Assembly: GCA_963576735.1 (NCBI GenBank)
Contig: OY755190.1
Location: forward strand, 5,759,695 to 5,823,694
Length of the DNA stretch: 64,000 bases
DNA from: Bedellia somnulentella
Taxonomy: Eukaryota; Arthropoda; Insecta; Lepidoptera; Bedelliidae
Reading direction: 5' to 3'
A program made the position numbers and the translations under genes. The notes under the pieces were generated by a model, which saw only the letters and a program-made list of their open reading frames with translations, was not told the origin of the DNA and did no database searches. The first letter of the stretch is position 1; every line of letters begins with the position of its first letter. Positions 46,801 to 52,800 of this stretch are shown one piece after another.

Positions 46801-49800
46801 ATTAAAACAACTATGTGTTCCTTCGTATTATGTTCCAAAACTAGATTTATAAACATAAAAGGCCTCAATATTTTTTTATTTTATTTTTTTTAAACTTACA
46901 GGTTTGCTAAAATTTTAGTAGCAGTAGTAGTAGTAATTTGTAGTAAACCTATAGTAAGTTTGCAGTTGAGTTGTACAAAATATAAAAAAAACAACCTGGA
47001 TACTCACAACCAGGCATGGTGTAAGCAATGCGAGCAATGCATCACACCACACGTAATATCGCTCGGACGCGTACTGATACATTACACATTACTCGACCAT
47101 TCCAAACATCACACTTAGCATGGCACTACATTTCATTCCATTACACTACCATAGAGCACTGCAGTGTGATGCCGCGTGATTGATCGGTAACGAACGTATG
47201 GGTAAGCAAATGAAAGTGATACTTAAAACGATAGCAATAAAAATATCCTAAAGTCAATAGTTGTTTTAATTATAATAGCAAAAAGTTTTAAATTGTATTC
47301 AAAGAGTTCGGTTAACATCGACGAATCCCGTCAACATTCGTCTCAGGCATGTATTTTATTTAATTCAGTGTAACTAAAACTCTTACTACATTAAAATCAA
47401 ATTGTAGTTTTCTAGGTTTACAACTAATGCATTAAGTTTTCATAATTTTGGATTAGCACCGGGACATTCAATTTATTTCTTAAATCAAGTTCAATATAAT
47501 TTATTGATTGATTTTGATAATTGTTTGATATTTAAAATCGTGTTATCTTGACATACATTTCGAATCTTTGTAAACATCAAATGAATCCATGCACATTGCT
47601 AGTCCTAAGCCTGGACCACACTTGAGTTAAATAAACGCGATTAAAAGTATGATGACAAAATAACTTTATTCAAAAACGTATAAATATTTAAAAAGTAATG
47701 GATACATTTCTTCTCTAATCCCGTCTTACTCGCTCACGTAATTCTATAACTACCTATAACACTGCTATTCTACCTCATGTGATATATTTATATTCCCATT
47801 ACACGAAATATTTAATTAATTACACAACACCACACGCCTGATAGTAGGAATTGTTAGATCGTAGCATCACATGTAATGCTTTAAACAGATGTTGTAATGC
47901 CATATGTCATAATTTCAAAGTGTACTGTTTTCGCACGTGTACTCACAATCATAAACGAAAAATGTTTTAGAAAATTCACTATACGGTATATCGATCCAAC
48001 ATTTCAATATTATTCGATAATCAGAGCTCTATACCAATCTTCAGATCGATAAGTTGACAAACAGTAGCTTTGAAAAAAAAAACAATCCGAGCTATCGGGA
48101 AAAAAAGGACTAGATATCAGGCTCAAGTATGTAACAGATTAACACTCTCATGTATCGCCCCTATGTTTTTGAGAATAAATGAAAATTCTTTTAAAATACT
48201 TTCTTGCCTTCAATTGAAATAGACTTTATTATTTACGACTGTTTATGGATGCTATTTTATAAAGAAGAAGGCAATTTCAACATACCAAGGATTCTAATTA
48301 CGCAAACACAAAAAAAAAAGAACAGGGTACTTACGTAGGCGCAGTACGAAAAACGTGATATTTTTCGCCTATCCTCACTTCTGAGTTGTAGGGTCAACTT
48401 CAGGGAGTGTGGAGGTTTTGAAATAAAAACCCAAAATAGCGGTACACTTCGTATAATTTCATCTTTCACAACCACTTGCCGATACAACGGACTACTGACA
48501 ATTGCCCACGCAAAAACAGAGATCGTATATCCATACCTTACCTAACCTTAAATCAACTGACAGTCTTATTAATAATACTTTACTCAAATTTACATAATCA
48601 TTATTATAACTCATTTATAAATAAATAATAACATTTTAGAAATGAGTATTTACTAAAATTATGGATTTAATTACAATCATTATTTTAATCAGCGTGAGCT
48701 GTTTTGAAGTAAAGTCAAACTAGTATCTCATTATTCATACACGATACCACTAATACTTATTAAATAGGTAAATAATATGATTACACAATAAAACTATACA
48801 GTTTATCAATTATAAATAGTATAAATTATACAGTATAATAGCCAATCATAGCACACTCATTATTATAAGCTTACAGTATGATTTTGGAATTCGATTGGTG
48901 AAAACATTGTAAAACAAAGGTTGTTGGTAATAGGTCTCGAACTGCATCTCTTATACTGTCCCTTAAAAAGACGATATTAAGGTAATCATTACTAACGACA
49001 CCTGTCTTACTTATACCGTTATACTTGTTTAATATAAAGGAACTACGCAAAATTTCAATGCAGATAAACTTTTTATATAACCACACAAATCTCGATGTGG
49101 ACACCCAATAGTGTGTATGTTAATTGCAGACGCACGGCCCTCCACGTGTGCGCCACAGCCGGGCAGTCAGGCATGACGTCAGCGCTCGTGTCGCACGGCG
49201 CGACGGCGCGCGCGGCCGACGACGCGGGGGAGACGCCGCTGCACTGCGCCGTGCGACACGCGCGGGGCGACGTCGTGCGCGTGCTGCTCAGTGAGAGCGA
49301 CGCGGACCCGCTCGCCACTAACAATAAAGGTGCGGTCTATTAGTTACTATTAGTAAGTGAGGACACCATTACACTGCGCCGTGCGTTAGTCGGGTTGGTA
49401 CCTAAGTTATTAGTTTCTCTCTTTCATCTTCGATAATTAACTCTTTAACAATCCCATATGGCTTCCCCTTAGGTACTATCAACGACACGAGCTCTTTACC
49501 ATCACAAGGATCAAATTTGTTTTCACATGTTAAAGTCCGGACCGAATCTATAGTGAAAACTGACAAATAGTATTGGTTCTTTTCTAGGACAAATATCATG
49601 GACATCTGTTTAAGATTTTACCGAAGTTTTTAAAATAGAAGCTGCTCAAAAGTCTGATAACAAACAAATGATTTGCACAGAAATGCGTTAAATGCTGTGT
49701 AGTGTCGGCTTAGAATAGCACTACCCCATTTCTCCGGTGGTGTACGTAAGAGGCGACAAACGGTATTGGGGGCTTTTAAGGGATTTTTGGGCGATGCGGT

Positions 49801-52800
49801 TGGAGACCCATCACCAACAACCTTTATTGTACCACCTTTTTCCCACACATCTTTCTAAAAGAAACGGTAGAAACGGGGTAGTGCTATTCTAAGCCGACAC
49901 TACACGGCCGTTTCTACCGATGGGTATACGTAAGAGGCGGCTAACGGTATTGGGGCTTTTAAGGGATTTTTTGGCGATGAGGTTGGAGACCCATCACCAA
50001 CAACCTTTACTTTACCATCTTTTCCCCACTCAATTTCCAAAAGTGGCTGAGGAATTTCTAATTCCTTAGCTCTGGCTACCCCTTCTAGGGATTTATAGCC
50101 GTGAGTATATGTTATGTTATCTTTCTAAAAGTGGCTGAGTAGTTGCTAATTCCTTAGCTCTAAATCCTTCAAGGGATTTATAGCCGTGAGTATTTGTATG
50201 TATGTATGTAGAAATGCGTTAACGAAATCATAAAAAGTATTGTTAAAGGACATCTATTGTATTACTCTTAAAAGTGGGCGGCGCATCTGGTTTTAGCTGG
50301 CTGCAAGGGATAATAGTTTGAAATTGGTAAAGAGTGACTATCGTCGATAGTACGTAGTATGTTTTTCATTCAACTTCTAATCTTCATTACTCTAGTACTA
50401 TTAACTCTGTTTGCGATCAATGCAATAATCGATTATCACTTCCTGGAAATAAAAATCTGATAACTGTAACATTTCTACCTACAAGCAAACTATCCATATA
50501 GTTTCACAACAAAGAAAAGTGGTATAGTTCATCCTATTAATATTATATAAGTGCAAGTTTATAAGTTTTGGATGTTTATGTGTTTGAGGAAAAAAGCCTC
50601 CTCAAGTACATAATGCATATGAATGAAATTTAGCAGAATGCTAGATAATGACCCAAATTATAACATAGGATACTTTTTATCCCGGAAAAATTTGACAAAT
50701 AAAATATTCACGCCTGATTGAACTCAGAGTACCGGAAAAAACGCCTAAAGTTTGGCATAAGCAAATTTATAGTACGAAGTCTGTCGGGTCAGCTAGTAAG
50801 AAATAAATACAAAATTAACCAACCAATATATTTCCCCCCAGGACGCAATCCCCTGCACGAGCTATGCTGGTGTAAGAAGGACAATGCGGCCGCCATTTGC
50901 GAAGTGTTTCTCGAGTGCGTGCCAGACTTCCCCGTCAATAAGACTGATTTGCAGGTATATATTCTTATACTTTAATTGTATTTATTTATTTGAGAAACAA
51001 TATTGAATTGTATTTTTAATTAATTTACCTAACTTTGTATACGTTAACACTACTAAACCGATCCCTAGTAAAATATTTTTTCTTTCCGCTAAATTAGTGC
51101 AGAAAATATACACATACAGGGTTGTCAGTGTTAAAATAAACAACTCCTCTCCACTTTTGGAAGTTGATTGATAAAAATACAATTAAAGTATTGACGGTGA
51201 TAAGTCTCCAGCCATATATTATTTACACTTAATCCCAAGCAGGCAAGAGTCAGCGTCATAAAAAAATCTTGTTTCGGTCATGGTAAAGGAAAAAATAAAA
51301 AATACAATGCGAAATATTACAAGTTAATAACAACAGCGATATTTTACAGGGCAATACTCCTCTACTGCTCGCATATATGAACGGGCAAGGCGCGTTATGT
51401 CGCGTGCTCGTCAAATATGGGGCGTGTTTGGCGCACGAGAATAATGATGGCGTCTCTATATTTAACTATCAGGTATTATATACTACAAACATTTTATGTG
51501 ATACAATTCATTAGTTCGTACATGCATATTATTATACTCACTGCTCAATGCTTCAAGTCGTCTCTAAGGACAACCACGGGAAGACATGGGGTAGTGCTAA
51601 GAGACACTACACAATATGTTACAGCATGCAATCAAGAAGTGTAATCACTGGTCACCATTATCATCTAAATATAGGCCTTACCTAAAGATCTTTACCATCA
51701 ACAATTTGAATAAGTACATAAATACATCATCATCATCCGCCTATAGACGTCTACTGCTGGCCATAGGCCTCCCCCAAAGATCTCCACAAGGACCGGTCCT
51801 GTACTGCCCTCATCCATCGGCTGCCCGCGGCCTTAATTATATTACTTTTGAATAGAATAGAATAGAAAAACTCTTTATTGCACATCAAATATGGAGAAAC
51901 ATTTACAAATACACATAAATAACAATAGTACAATTGGCGGTCTTATCACTAAAAGCGATCTCTTCCAGACAACCTTTGAATACTTTACCAAGTCGTCGGT
52001 CCACCTTGTGTGTCCGACGCAGTGTGGGAGGCCTACCCACACTGCGTCGTCCGGTACATAATGTATATACATAAATACATTACATTAGTGACTATTTGGG
52101 GTAGACCCGTGATAAGCCCCCTATCACGTGAGTGCACTGTCCATGCAAAACGTGGGTACTCTGAACACCAGGTGACAAAGTCACGTGATGTTCAGAAGTA
52201 TTAGTACCTCTGCCAACCCCTTCGGGGATATTCGGCGTGATCGTTTATGTATATGTTATTATGTTTATGTTGGGGTAGACAGAGGCTACCCATTGCCACT
52301 TTGTACGATCCTGGCAAACCTCTCGAGCTTCGTAACATTCATCAATCTCTTCATAAGTGCTCTTTTATTCTTGAAACTCTTGCCTTTTTGAGCGCACTCC
52401 CTATTTGATCTAACGTCCTCAATGATCGTCTTATATTGTCATAGAATAGATACACATACTCACGGTTGGAAATCTCAATGTCTCGTATTTCATAAACTCC
52501 GTGTTTTTAGATAAGTCACTATGTATGTCAAGAATTCACCAATTTCATTAAATAAACATACATACATATACTCACGGCTATAAACCACTTAACGGGGTAG
52601 TCAGAGAATGAAATGAGAAATTCCTTAGCCACCTTTGGAAGTTGATTTAAGAAAAGATGGTAATCATAAATGTTCTTGGTGGCGGGTCTCCAACCACATC
52701 GCCCAAGAATAATTTAAAAAGCCCCTATACCCTTAGTCGCCTCTTACGATCACCCACGGGTAGAAATGGGGTAGTGTTATTCTAAGCCGACACTACACGG

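Larger units (their letters stand above)
39872..48879 (-). mobile_element. 9.0-kb non-autonomous LTR retrotransposon
   Basis: Two 489-base direct repeats, 39876-40364 and 48387-48875, begin TGTAG and end TTACA and differ at about six positions. GTAT precedes the first and follows the second, a 4-bp target duplication. The interior (40365-48386) has no gag, protease, RT or integrase frame I can recognise. Orientation is tentatively -: on that strand the sequence right after the LTR reads ACTCAGAAGTGAGGAT, similar to the AGAAGTGGGAT found after BEL/Pao LTRs. Young LTRs with a non-coding interior fit a LARD-type derivative. It fills most of the K-L intron. Confidence 0.85.
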
